A DNA stretch of 64,000 nt from Anaerolineae bacterium (GTDB lineage: Bacteria > Chloroflexota > Anaerolineae > Aggregatilineales > Phototrophicaceae). The stretch spans positions 62,001 through 126,000 of the forward strand of contig JAJDUC010000056.1 of NCBI GenBank assembly GCA_022826865.1, read 5' to 3'. Positions within the stretch are counted from its first letter, which is position 1, and each line of letters starts with the position of its first letter. The position numbers and the translations under genes are program-made. Positions 16,432 through 25,360 of the stretch are shown here, one piece after another. Under the pieces are notes generated by a model, which was not told the DNA's origin, searched no databases, and was given only the letters and a program-made list of their open reading frames with translations.

Positions 16432-17091
16432 TCAGGAACGGTCGCGGTTATATGAAAGCAGAAACGGGTTGCTCCGCCGTTCCCGACCAATAGTGGTAGC
16501 GCCCATATGCCCGGGCAAGACCTGCACGTCATCGTCCAGCGGCATCAGCTGTTCAAATATCGAGCGCATCAAGAGATCATGATCGCCGCCGGGCAGGTCG
16601 GTGCGGCCGATGCTGCCGGCAAAGAGGCTGTCGCCGCTAAAGAGGATCTTTTGCCCGGGCATATAGAAGCTCAGATGCCCAGGCGCGTGGCCGGGCGTAT
16701 ACAGGCTATGCAGACGTATCGAATCCAACTCGATGGCCTCTGAAGCGCTCGTCAGCAGGCGGTCGGGCTGGGCCGCGGCCGGGAGCGGACCCAAACCAAA
16801 GTAGGCGCCTTGCCGGGGGATCTCCTTCAGCAGCGGCTCGCATTCCTCGTGGATCAAAAAGGGGATTTGCAGCAATTCCTTAATCTCGGCGCTGGCCAGC
16901 ACATGATCAAGATGCGCGTGAGTCGCGATCATCAGTTTGATCGTCCAGTCTTCTGCTTCAGCGGCGCTGATGATCGCCGAAGCATCATCGACCGGATCAA
17001 TCAATACGGCGTTATTACTGAGGCTATCGGCAACGAGATAGGCGTTGCTGGCAAAAGGACCCAAAGTCAGCGATTTAATCTTGATCGTCAT
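16432..17091 (-). CDS. MBL-fold hydrolase of the glyoxalase II-like group
   Basis: 219 aa. Metal-binding motif THAHLDHV near residue 58, further ligands in GHAPGHLS, FSGDSLFAGSIGRTD and LPGHMG. The GRTDLPGGD stretch is typical of the YcbL/GloB-like group that cleaves thioesters or related small molecules. True GloB has a longer C-terminal helical domain, so S-lactoylglutathione hydrolysis is not implied. Packed 6 bp on either side between murJ and the phosphoglyceromutase-like gene. Confidence 0.88.
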   Translation of the reverse strand: MTIKIKSLTLGPFASNAYLVADSLSNNAVLIDPVDDASAIISAAEAEDWTIKLMIATHAHLDHVLASAEIKELLQIPFLIHEECEPLLKEIPRQGAYFGLGPLPAAAQPDRLLTSASEAIELDSIRLHSLYTPGHAPGHLSFYMPGQKILFSGDSLFAGSIGRTDLPGGDHDLLMRSIFEQLMPLDDDVQVLPGHMGATTIGRERRSNPFLLSYNRDRS

Positions 17092-17097
17092 ATTGTC

Positions 17098-18765
17098 TTA
17101 TCCCGTGATTGCGGAACGACGCACGATTATGCCCCAAAACTCCGCCAACTCCCGCATCCGCAGCAAGGCGGCGACAAGCAGGAAAACCGCCAAACCGACC
17201 AAACCTTCAAGCGCGATACGCGCGCTGGTCAGCCGGAATCCACCGCCAAGCCCGGCAGTCGACCAAAGCATGTCAACAGCCACAATTGCGGCCGCCATAA
17301 CCAGTGAGGCGACAAGAGTCTTGAGCAATGTCGCGGCGAGGAGGCTCTCCTGGATGCCGCGCCAGCGCCGGCGCAAGATGTACAGCAATACCAGCACTTC
17401 AAACATGACGCCTAATGAATTGGCCAGCGCCAAGCCGCTCACATTGCCGATGTCGCCGCTATAACCCAGGTAGGGCTGGGCGCGCGCAATGGAATTTAGC
17501 AAAACATTGGCGTCCAGCGAACGCACATCGCTCAACAAGATGGCGAAGACGAAATTGATGAGAGCGCCGCCCAGAGCGGCGAAGAGCGGCGTTAATGTGT
17601 CCTTGTCGGCGTAAAAGCTGCGCGCGATCACCTCCAGGACGGAATGCGCCACGAGCCCCAAAGTGAACATGGTCAAGGCGCTGTAGACCAGCGCGGACGC
17701 CGAGGCGTCAAAAGCGCCGCGCTCGAGCAGGCTGATGAGCGGGCGGCCGAGAACGATCAAGCCGATGGCCGACGGGATACTGCTGATCAAGATGAAACGC
17801 AGGGCGCCGTTCATCGCGCCGCGCTTTCCGGCGAGGTCATCCATCTCGCTCAGCGCCGCCAAGGTAGGAAAGATTACGATGCCCATGGCCGTGCCGAGCA
17901 GAGTCTGCGGGATTTGCATCAGGCGCCAGCCCCAGTTCAGCGCGCTGACGGAACCAACGCCGAGGCGCGAGGCGATATTGTTCATCACCAAAAAGTTGAG
18001 GCTGAAGACTCCCAAGCCGGCAACCCGCGGCAACATCAACCGGATGACACGCCATAGCTGCGGATTGCGCAAACCGAGCTCCAGCCGCCATCTCATTTTG
18101 TATCGCGCCAGGCCCGGAATCTGCACAGCCAGATGCAAGGCAGCGCCGATTACGGCGCCGATGGCGATGCCATGCACCCCGAAGCGCGGCAGGAGAAAAA
18201 CCACGCCAAACAGAATACCGATGTCGAATACGATAGGCGCCAGGGCCGGCAGCAAAAAATGCTGATGCGAATTGAGAATGCCGCTGAAAATGCCGCTGAC
18301 CGCGAAGATAACCGAACTCAGCAAGAGAATGCGCATCATTTCGACCGTGATGCGCGCCGTTCCCGCATCAAATCCGGGCGCGACAAAATTGCTCACGAGC
18401 CAGGGCGCAAGCAGGAAAACGCAAATGCTGCTCAACAGCGCAAGACAAAATATCACATTGATCAGGTTGCTGGACAGATTCCAGGCCGATTCCAAATCGC
18501 CTTTGGCGAGGAAACCGCTAAAAACGGGAATGAAGGCGTGGGTCAGGGCGCCGCCCGATATTAGAATGACGATCAACTCGGGAATGTGGTTCGCCGCTAC
18601 AAAGGCATCATAATCACGGCCAACGCCAAAAGCGCCGGCGATGATTAAGGTTTGCGCCAGGCTGATAACTTTCGCCAGGGCGAAAGCGATCATGACGGTC
18701 AAGGTCGAGCGCACGATACGAATCGTGTGCCCTTGCGGCGCCTTCGTCTCAATGTTTGAAGTCAT
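17098..18765 (-). CDS. murJ: Lipid II flippase MurJ
   Basis: MOP-superfamily flippase that moves the peptidoglycan precursor lipid II across the membrane. The 555 aa protein has about 14 membrane segments. Landmarks are AFGVGRDYDAFVAANHIPEL near the N-terminus, the charged central-cavity helices, and GRPLISLLERGAFDASA. Its presence implies a peptidoglycan wall. The start codon overlaps the upstream C39 gene in TGATG, so the two are coupled. Confidence 0.93.
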   Translation of the reverse strand: MTSNIETKAPQGHTIRIVRSTLTVMIAFALAKVISLAQTLIIAGAFGVGRDYDAFVAANHIPELIVILISGGALTHAFIPVFSGFLAKGDLESAWNLSSNLINVIFCLALLSSICVFLLAPWLVSNFVAPGFDAGTARITVEMMRILLLSSVIFAVSGIFSGILNSHQHFLLPALAPIVFDIGILFGVVFLLPRFGVHGIAIGAVIGAALHLAVQIPGLARYKMRWRLELGLRNPQLWRVIRLMLPRVAGLGVFSLNFLVMNNIASRLGVGSVSALNWGWRLMQIPQTLLGTAMGIVIFPTLAALSEMDDLAGKRGAMNGALRFILISSIPSAIGLIVLGRPLISLLERGAFDASASALVYSALTMFTLGLVAHSVLEVIARSFYADKDTLTPLFAALGGALINFVFAILLSDVRSLDANVLLNSIARAQPYLGYSGDIGNVSGLALANSLGVMFEVLVLLYILRRRWRGIQESLLAATLLKTLVASLVMAAAIVAVDMLWSTAGLGGGFRLTSARIALEGLVGLAVFLLVAALLRMRELAEFWGIIVRRSAITG

Positions 18766-20261
18766 CAGGCGCCCGAATTAAGGCTATTTAGCTCTTGACG
18801 CGCGTCGTCATAATTGGGGTTGTAGGCGAGCGCTCGCCGTAACGACGCGGCCGCCGCAGCCCGGTCGCCTTGAGCCGCCTGCACGCGCCCTCGCCAATAA
18901 TAGGTTTCTTCAAGTTCTCGGGATGTGTTCTGATTGATGTTCGCCAAGCTCAAAACATCGTCGAATCGTCCCACTTGAAAATAGGCTTCAAAGGCGCCGA
19001 ACTGATACCAATGTATGCGCCAAGGCAATTTGCCGCTGCGGTTCGCTTGGTCAAAGGCGACAGCCGCTTCCTGGAAACGCCCCAAGGCGACCAGGGAAGT
19101 CCCCATGTTGAACCAGGCAAATGCGTTTTGCGGTTCCCGACGCGCTTCCAATTGCGCCTGTTCGAATGCCAATTGAGCCGCGTCTTCCTCATTCCAGTGC
19201 GAAGCCATCAAGTCGCGTAGAATGCCTTCTCGCTGCGGTTCATAGACGACGATGAAGGTGCGGTTGAAGCTCTGCCAGTCGCGATCCACATTGGCATAAG
19301 TTTCGGTCACGCCTTGCGCCCCATCGCCGACGCCCAGGAAGCTGTCAAAGAAGTAGAACAGGCGATAAGCGTCATCGTAGGCGACCAGCGCGCGATAATG
19401 CCCGATCCAGTCGTAGGCTTCAAACATGGCGGCGGTTTCGATCACAACCGGGAAATCATGCGCCACCAATCGCTTAAGCAGGTCCAGCGTGCCGCCCATG
19501 CGCACAATAGCCTTGACGTTTGTCTCTTCCGCCACAAAATCGGTCAATTCGTGCGGGCTGACGTTTTTGTCTTCCCGATTGGGTTTGAGCAAGTCGCCGG
19601 CGAAGGACTGATCGCGCTGCCAACCATAATAGCTCAGCGCCATGGTAATTGTGGCGGGTCCGCAGTTATTCCAGGTCTGCTGCTGGTGGCGGATGCCGTA
19701 AATGCGCGCGGTTGCCGGCAAAGAAGCTGACGCGCCGTTGTCCGCCGCCTCGGCGCTTGGCAATGGCGACGGCGGCATAATGGTTGGCGGAAGCGTCGTG
19801 ACCGCGGCCGTCGGGGGGAGCGGCGTTTCACTCGCCGGGACAACTGCGGCGGGCAAAGGCGTGGCCGTGGCGGGAAGCGGCGTCGGGGGATCGGTCGCCG
19901 CTGCAGCCGCGGTTGGACTTGGCAAATCGAGCGGCATATCCAGCAGGGAAAGCGCCGCTTCAGCATTTTCAGGCGCGACTATGGTCGGGAATACACCGCC
20001 GATAGGCGTCGGATTCAGCAGGGCGCGCATGAAGGGCAATTGATCGATTACGCGCTGCTGTTGCGCCGGGCGAAGCACCTCGCGGAATCCAAGTATCACC
20101 GCGGCAAGGCCGCCAACGGCCAGCGCAAATAACAGGATGACGCCCCATAACAAGAGCCGGGGCGGCGCGCGCAGGCCGTCGTCTCGGCGTTGCAAATAAA
20201 TGCTTCGGCCCGGCTGTGTATCATGCAAGTCGCGCAAGTGACAATCTCGCCCACTTTTCAT
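18765..20261 (-). CDS. Membrane-anchored C39-family peptidase with TPR repeats
   Basis: A short basic cytoplasmic tail and one membrane segment (about residues 35-60) are followed by a ~110-residue Pro/Ala/Thr linker. A papain-like domain then starts at YGIRHQQQTWNNCGPATI, where C is the likely nucleophile. The catalytic His is in GHYRALVAYDD and an Asp follows in FFDSFLG. The last ~150 residues form TPR repeats (FAWFNMGTSLVALGRFQEA and similar). It should act outside the cell on peptides. It is coupled to murJ by one-base overlap, hinting at envelope work. No clear Shine-Dalgarno precedes the ATG. Confidence 0.85.
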   Translation of the reverse strand: MKSGRDCHLRDLHDTQPGRSIYLQRRDDGLRAPPRLLLWGVILLFALAVGGLAAVILGFREVLRPAQQQRVIDQLPFMRALLNPTPIGGVFPTIVAPENAEAALSLLDMPLDLPSPTAAAAATDPPTPLPATATPLPAAVVPASETPLPPTAAVTTLPPTIMPPSPLPSAEAADNGASASLPATARIYGIRHQQQTWNNCGPATITMALSYYGWQRDQSFAGDLLKPNREDKNVSPHELTDFVAEETNVKAIVRMGGTLDLLKRLVAHDFPVVIETAAMFEAYDWIGHYRALVAYDDAYRLFYFFDSFLGVGDGAQGVTETYANVDRDWQSFNRTFIVVYEPQREGILRDLMASHWNEEDAAQLAFEQAQLEARREPQNAFAWFNMGTSLVALGRFQEAAVAFDQANRSGKLPWRIHWYQFGAFEAYFQVGRFDDVLSLANINQNTSRELEETYYWRGRVQAAQGDRAAAAASLRRALAYNPNYDDARQELNSLNSGA

Positions 20262-20434
20262 ACATCAATATAGCACAGTCGGTCAACGGCAGCGAAACCG
20301 GGCGGGCATGTCCTGAGAGAAAATAAGCTCGTCGGCCACGCCGGAAATGCGATTCACCGGAACCGTGGCATTGAAGCGCCAATTAAGGGTTAGCCTTCGC
20401 CGCGCCAAGCTTTCAACAGTATAAAGCAATCCAT

Positions 20435-20887
20435 TCAGGGGCGATTTGCCGCTGTTGGAAACGTTGCGGAACCGTAGCTTAAGGCGTCGAGGTAGGACTG
20501 GAGAATGACACGGGCGGCCAGATCGTCAATCTTGGCGCGGGCGCCGCGCTTCTGATCCCGGGCCAGCCGGCGCGCTTCTTCGCTGGTCAAATACTCGCTC
20601 ACCTCGACGACGGGCAGGTCAACCGCATCGCGCAGGCCCGCAATCCATTCGCGCACCAGTTCCGCCTGCGTCTTGACTCCGGCGGGCGCGTTGGGATTAT
20701 GCGGGACGCCGACAACGACTCCCACAACCCGTTCCGCATGCGCGAATCTGCGTATCGCAGCGAAATCGTGTGTCGATCCACGGCTTTCGATAATCGCCAA
20801 CTCGCGGGCGGAAACGCCCATGGCATCGCTGACAGCCAGGCCGATCCTCTTATCGCCATGGTCGATACCGAGAAGCCGGCCAATCAT
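20435..20887 (-). CDS. ruvX: Holliday junction resolvase-like protein YqgF/RuvX
   Basis: RNase H-fold nuclease implicated in 16S rRNA 5' processing and anti-termination. The 150 aa protein starts GRLLGIDHGDKRIGLAVSD with the first catalytic Asp, has VVGVPHNP in mid-protein, and ends with the conserved E-Y-L-T-S-E-E-A and K-I-D-D-L-A-A segment carrying the remaining acidic residues. Its start overlaps the stop of the baseplate-J-like gene by 4 bp. Confidence 0.95.
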   Translation of the reverse strand: MIGRLLGIDHGDKRIGLAVSDAMGVSARELAIIESRGSTHDFAAIRRFAHAERVVGVVVGVPHNPNAPAGVKTQAELVREWIAGLRDAVDLPVVEVSEYLTSEEARRLARDQKRGARAKIDDLAARVILQSYLDALSYGSATFPTAANRP

Positions 20888-22437
20888 GCCGGCTCGTTAA
20901 GATGAATACGGACGCGGATGGGAAGCGTAGGCATCTGCTGCAAGCCGGGCGGATGAATGTCAATTTGCGCCGGAACCGCGTCCGAGATTTCGGGGCGGCT
21001 CGCGAGATAAGCTTGGGCTTCACGCAGCGAGACGCCAGCAAGCGCGTCGCGCAGCTCGTCGCGATCGGTATTGGCGGCGACGGTCGCGCTCCCCGCCGCG
21101 GTGAAACTAATCAACTCGCTTGTTCGCCCAATGACAAAAGGGCCACGGCGATAAGCCAAGGTCTCGGGGCGCAATTCATATCCGGCCGGCTTTATGGCTT
21201 TGAGCTTCGCAAGAATGACCTGTCTCCCAAAGCGCTCATCCACCGCCAGGGCTTCTACAAGCGCGCGCATCGTCAGCGACAGTTCACTCGTCATGGTGCC
21301 GATATCGGCGGAATATGCGCTCCAGTCCTTTTGTTCTTGCGCGATTCGAATGGATTCAATGATGATGACCTGGCTCTCTGGCAAGGCCGAACGCATTTCG
21401 TCGAAAGCCATCGACTGCAATTGAATGCGCGCGCTGGCCAGTAGATTGTGTTGGTCTTCCGCGGCGACAATTTTGACGCGGCGATTTGCGCCGCCGGCCG
21501 CCGCCGCGAGGTTGATGACGGATACCTGCTCGGCCAGAGCGCCCAGCACGGTGTTGATCATACCCGGCCCAACGTTGCCGATATCGCCGCGGTAACCCGC
21601 CATCGCTTCAACCGTGGCGTCCACGCGCCGCCCCATTCCGGCCGGCACCAGGGCTTCGCCAACCGTTTGGAAGAGAATCGGCTCGCCGGCGCTTGTGCCT
21701 AGAATCGCTCCCGAGGGGATCAACACGCGCGATTCCGTCAGGTTGGTGAAGGTGACGACACCGGCCGCCGATGCGCCATCAAGCGTCAGGTAGCCAGTGG
21801 TAGGAATCGTCACCGTTGTTTCAACGGATTGGCGGATGACTTGCGCGGGAACGATCCCTTTGACCAGGTTGATGGCATCCGCCTTGCGATCGGCAACAAT
21901 ATCGACAAGCACAGAAATCTCTTCTTGCGTCAAAGTGATGTGAACATCGGCGCTTGGCAAGATCACATAGATCGCAGCGCTGAGCACGGCGATCAAAAGC
22001 GCCAGGACAAGCAGACGCTCGGTCGCCACCCGCCAGGGTTTCCGTTGCTTGCGCCGGGCCATCTGGCTGGCGATGAGCGCCAGATCTTCGGACTGCAGAT
22101 CGGCGCCGGGTTTGTGAAAACGGGGCAGGAAGACCTTTTGTCGGCCGCGCTTCCAGCGACCGTTTGCGCTCGCCTCAAGCGTCTCAAAGCAGCTGATGTT
22201 CAACTCGGCGGCGTGGAATTTCAATGTCGGATCGGCTGAAACCAGCGCCAACTGGATCGCGCGCCGGTCAGCCTCGCGCTGCGCCAGAATGAGATCCAGC
22301 TTGCGCTGAAGCGGCTTGCCGGCATCGGGCCATACTAAGAGGACACGGCGCCCGCGCAAGCGCGAGAGTCGATCGCGCACTGTGACGACCGTATCGGCCG
22401 CATCAAGATGCAGATATTTGACTTCGCTTGACATCAA
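20884..22437 (-). CDS. Baseplate J-like domain membrane protein
   Basis: 517 aa. The first ~165 residues resemble a small nucleotide-binding or receiver-like domain. A single membrane segment follows (about 167-187, LLVLALLIAVLSAAIYVILP), and then a beta-rich region with the baseplate-J signature (VPAGMGRRVDATVEAMAGYRGDIGNVG). Phage baseplate J proteins lack this arrangement, and no other phage genes are nearby, so this is a chromosomal membrane protein reusing the fold. Function unknown. It precedes ruvX with a 4 bp overlap. Confidence 0.8.
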   Translation of the reverse strand: MMSSEVKYLHLDAADTVVTVRDRLSRLRGRRVLLVWPDAGKPLQRKLDLILAQREADRRAIQLALVSADPTLKFHAAELNISCFETLEASANGRWKRGRQKVFLPRFHKPGADLQSEDLALIASQMARRKQRKPWRVATERLLVLALLIAVLSAAIYVILPSADVHITLTQEEISVLVDIVADRKADAINLVKGIVPAQVIRQSVETTVTIPTTGYLTLDGASAAGVVTFTNLTESRVLIPSGAILGTSAGEPILFQTVGEALVPAGMGRRVDATVEAMAGYRGDIGNVGPGMINTVLGALAEQVSVINLAAAAGGANRRVKIVAAEDQHNLLASARIQLQSMAFDEMRSALPESQVIIIESIRIAQEQKDWSAYSADIGTMTSELSLTMRALVEALAVDERFGRQVILAKLKAIKPAGYELRPETLAYRRGPFVIGRTSELISFTAAGSATVAANTDRDELRDALAGVSLREAQAYLASRPEISDAVPAQIDIHPPGLQQMPTLPIRVRIHLNEPA

Positions 22438-22494
22438 CCTGCAGTATACGGCAATTCAGGCCGAGAGCGCTTCCAATGCGGCGCGAATCCCGCG

Positions 22495-25191
22495 TCAGGC
22501 GTCGGCGATTAAGTCGCGCGCCGCTTCCAGGGCCTGGGATATCTTGCTGCTGTCCACGCCACCGGCCTGCGCCATCTGTGGCCGACCGCCACCGCCGCCG
22601 CCGACGATGCGAGCGATCGGCTTGATGAGATCGCCGGCGCGAATGCCGTCTTGCACCAGCGCGTCCGACACCGCCACGATGATTTGCGGCTTGCCTCCGA
22701 TATCGCTGGCCAGAACCATCACGCCTTTATCAACGCGATTGCGGAACCAATCGGTCATCTCGCGCATGGTTTCGACCGGTGTATTATCCAGCTCCAGCAA
22801 AAGGGCCTTTTTGCCATTGAGCGTCTCCAGCTGCTGCGCGAGCATGCCTTCAAAATTGCCCCGCGCCAATTTGCGCTGCAAATCGGCATTCTCACGTCGG
22901 GCCGCGGCCAAATCCGCCTGCAATCCGCTGATTCGCTGCCTGGCTTGCTCCGGTCCCACTCCCAATTGCGCTGCGATCGCTTCCAGCGTTTCCAGCTTTT
23001 GGCGTGTGAAAGCATCAGCGGCTTGGCCCGTGTAAGCCTCGACGCGGCGGATTCCGGCGCTTACGCTGCCTTCGCTGGTGAATACGAAGCTGCCAATCTC
23101 TGATGTCGACTTGACATGGACGCCGCCACACAATTCGTAGCTGTAACGCTCGTCCGGCGCTCCAATGCTCACGGTTCGGACCTCGTCGCCATATTTCTCG
23201 CCGAAGAGCGCCATCGCGCCATCGCGCCGCGCATCCTCCAGCGATTTCTGCTCGGCGCGCACCGCGTAGTTGTTGAGGATGGCGGCGTTGATTTCTTCTG
23301 CGATGACTGAAAGCTCGGCCGACGAGACTTTTTCCGGATGAGAGAAATCGAAGCGCAGCCTGTCCGGCGCGACCAGCGAGCCCTTCTGCTGAACCTGCCC
23401 GCCCAGCTTATTGCGCAGGGCCGCGTGCAGCAGGTGAGTCGCGGTATGATTGCGCGTTATATCTTTGCGGCGCCCTCGATTAACTTCTGCGAGCGCCAGC
23501 TCCCCGGCCGCGGGATTGCCTTCCAGGACTTCGCCATAATGCGCGACCAGCCCGGCGACTGGCTGTTTCATCGCTTCCACATCAACAACCCAGCCCGGGC
23601 CGCTGATGATGCCGGTATCGCTGACCTGTCCACCGGATTCGACATAAAAGCAGGTCTTATCCAGCACGACCTCGATCTTGTCGCCGACAAGCGCGCCGTC
23701 GATAGGGGCGCCTTCGCGCAGCAGCGCGAGAACTGTTGACTCGACCGGCGAGTCTGCATACGGATTGTAGGCGACGCCGTCCGCGCCCAAGGCGCCGGTG
23801 GATTGCAAGTCGGCCAGCAGGCGGCGATAAAATTCGCCCGAATCGAATGCGCCCATGGCCTGGCCGCCGCCGCTTATGCGGGCGTGTTCGGCTTCAGCCG
23901 CGAGATAGCCGGCTTCATCAACAGCGTATCCGCTTTCCTCGGCGACATCCTTGGTGACTTGGAAGGGCAGGCCAAGCGTCGCCTTCAGGTAGAAGGCCCG
24001 GTCCCCGGCAAGGGGCGCGCCAGTATCGACTTCGGCAAGCATCAGCTCCAGCTCAGTCAGCCCGCGGTCCATCGTCCGATGGAAGCGCTCTTCTTCGAGC
24101 GTCATGGACGACTTGATGCTGTCCGCCTGCTCAAGCAATTCGCTGTAGTGATCGCCCATGACCTCGAACACGGAATCTGCCACATCGGCCAGGAAGGGAG
24201 CATCAAAGCCGAGCTCGCGGCCGAAGCGCGCCGCCCGCCGGATCACGATGCGCGGGATCGCCGCCCGGCCTTTGGCGCCGGGCAAGACGCCATCGCTGAT
24301 CAAGAACACAGCGGCGCGGACATGATCGGCGATGACGCGGTAGGGCACAATCATGGCGTCGCGCTGGGCGTCGCTGTGGCCGGTCAAAGCCTGCGTCCGC
24401 CTGATGATCGGCATGAAGAGGTCGGTTTCGTAGTTGGCTTCCACACCCTGAAGAATGGTCAGAATGCGTTCAAAGCCCATGCCGGTGTCAACGCCGGGCG
24501 CGGGCAAGGGCAGATCCCATTTTCCGCTGTGATCGGGATCCGCCTGCTCCCGGTTGAATTGCATGAAAACAAGATTCCAGACCTCGAGAAAGCGATCGTC
24601 TTCCGCTTGAAGCAGCGAGATCACATCGTCCTCGCCCTCTTCCGGCTGTTTGTCCCAGTGGATTTCCGAATTGGGGCCACAGGGGCCGGTATCGGCCATC
24701 TGCCAGAAGTTGGTATGCGGACCCATGCGCGCGATGCGCCTTGGGCTGATTCCAATCTCATTCACCCAGCAATCGTAAGATTCTTCATCGTTTTCGTAGA
24801 CGGTGAAAACCAGCCGGTCGGCCGGCAGCTTGTAGACTTCGGTCAGCAAGCTGAAGGCGTATTTTATAGCGTCTCGTTTGAAGTAGTCGCCGAAACTGAA
24901 ATTGCCAAGCATCTCAAAAAAAGTATGATGCCGCGGCGAGGGCCCGACATTTTCCAGATCATTGTGCTTGCCGCTGACGCGCATGCACTTTTGCGAGGTG
25001 GCGGCGCGGCTGTAGTCGCGCTTGTCCATGCCCAGGAAAACATCTTTGAATTGGACCATGCCGGCATTGGCGAAGAGCAGAGTCGGGTCATCGGCGGGCA
25101 CAAGCGAGGACGACGCGACCACGCGATGCCCCCGGCCTGCGAAGAAATCCAGAAAAGATTGCCGGACCTCGGCACTGCTCATTTTTTCCAT
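22495..25191 (-). CDS. alaS: Alanine--tRNA ligase
   Basis: Class II synthetase charging tRNA-Ala and clearing Ser/Gly mischarges. The N-terminus VRQSFLDFFAGRGHRVVASSSLVP and NAGMVQFKDVFLG start the catalytic core. The editing domain shows HTATHLLHAALR and CGGVHVKSTSEIG (zinc ligands). The C-terminal C-Ala domain has a Gly-rich VGGGGGGRPQMAQAGG. At 898 aa it is full length. The ATG at 25191 has GGGGA 7 bp upstream. Transcribed divergently from tyrS. Confidence 0.98.
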   Translation of the reverse strand: MEKMSSAEVRQSFLDFFAGRGHRVVASSSLVPADDPTLLFANAGMVQFKDVFLGMDKRDYSRAATSQKCMRVSGKHNDLENVGPSPRHHTFFEMLGNFSFGDYFKRDAIKYAFSLLTEVYKLPADRLVFTVYENDEESYDCWVNEIGISPRRIARMGPHTNFWQMADTGPCGPNSEIHWDKQPEEGEDDVISLLQAEDDRFLEVWNLVFMQFNREQADPDHSGKWDLPLPAPGVDTGMGFERILTILQGVEANYETDLFMPIIRRTQALTGHSDAQRDAMIVPYRVIADHVRAAVFLISDGVLPGAKGRAAIPRIVIRRAARFGRELGFDAPFLADVADSVFEVMGDHYSELLEQADSIKSSMTLEEERFHRTMDRGLTELELMLAEVDTGAPLAGDRAFYLKATLGLPFQVTKDVAEESGYAVDEAGYLAAEAEHARISGGGQAMGAFDSGEFYRRLLADLQSTGALGADGVAYNPYADSPVESTVLALLREGAPIDGALVGDKIEVVLDKTCFYVESGGQVSDTGIISGPGWVVDVEAMKQPVAGLVAHYGEVLEGNPAAGELALAEVNRGRRKDITRNHTATHLLHAALRNKLGGQVQQKGSLVAPDRLRFDFSHPEKVSSAELSVIAEEINAAILNNYAVRAEQKSLEDARRDGAMALFGEKYGDEVRTVSIGAPDERYSYELCGGVHVKSTSEIGSFVFTSEGSVSAGIRRVEAYTGQAADAFTRQKLETLEAIAAQLGVGPEQARQRISGLQADLAAARRENADLQRKLARGNFEGMLAQQLETLNGKKALLLELDNTPVETMREMTDWFRNRVDKGVMVLASDIGGKPQIIVAVSDALVQDGIRAGDLIKPIARIVGGGGGGRPQMAQAGGVDSSKISQALEAARDLIADA

Positions 25192-25269
25192 GCGTACGTC
25201 CCCTTGGATGGCGATATGAACAAGTGCAGAGCAATCTGTACCTGTCGCGCCGCCGGCGTAATCGCGAGG

Positions 25270-25298
25270 ATTCTAGCCTTCGCGGGCGGCTATGTACA
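25270..25298 (-). promoter_or_regulatory. alaS promoter, sharing its -35 box with tyrS
   Basis: Minus strand TGTACA (25293-25298), 17 bp, TAGAAT (25270-25275). TGTACA is its own reverse complement and is also the -35 of the tyrS promoter. Confidence 0.6.
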
Positions 25299-25321
25299 GG
25301 GCTGTATCGCCCTGATATGAT
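25293..25321 (+). promoter_or_regulatory. tyrS promoter, sharing its -35 box with alaS
   Basis: TGTACA (25293-25298), 17 bp, TATGAT (25316-25321), 39 bp upstream of the tyrS ATG. No T-box motif is seen upstream of tyrS. Confidence 0.6.
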
Positions 25322-25360
25322 GCTATAGCGATGACTGCAAGGGGCAACAGGGAGTGTGGC

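Noticed and set aside
20884..22437. Baseplate-J-like domain as a sign of prophage or contractile injection system
   Set aside because: Single gene with a membrane segment, coupled to ruvX, no other tail or sheath genes nearby.
23803..25320. 505-codon open frame antisense to alaS
   Set aside because: Composition is a codon-position shadow of alaS; no start site or recognisable motif.
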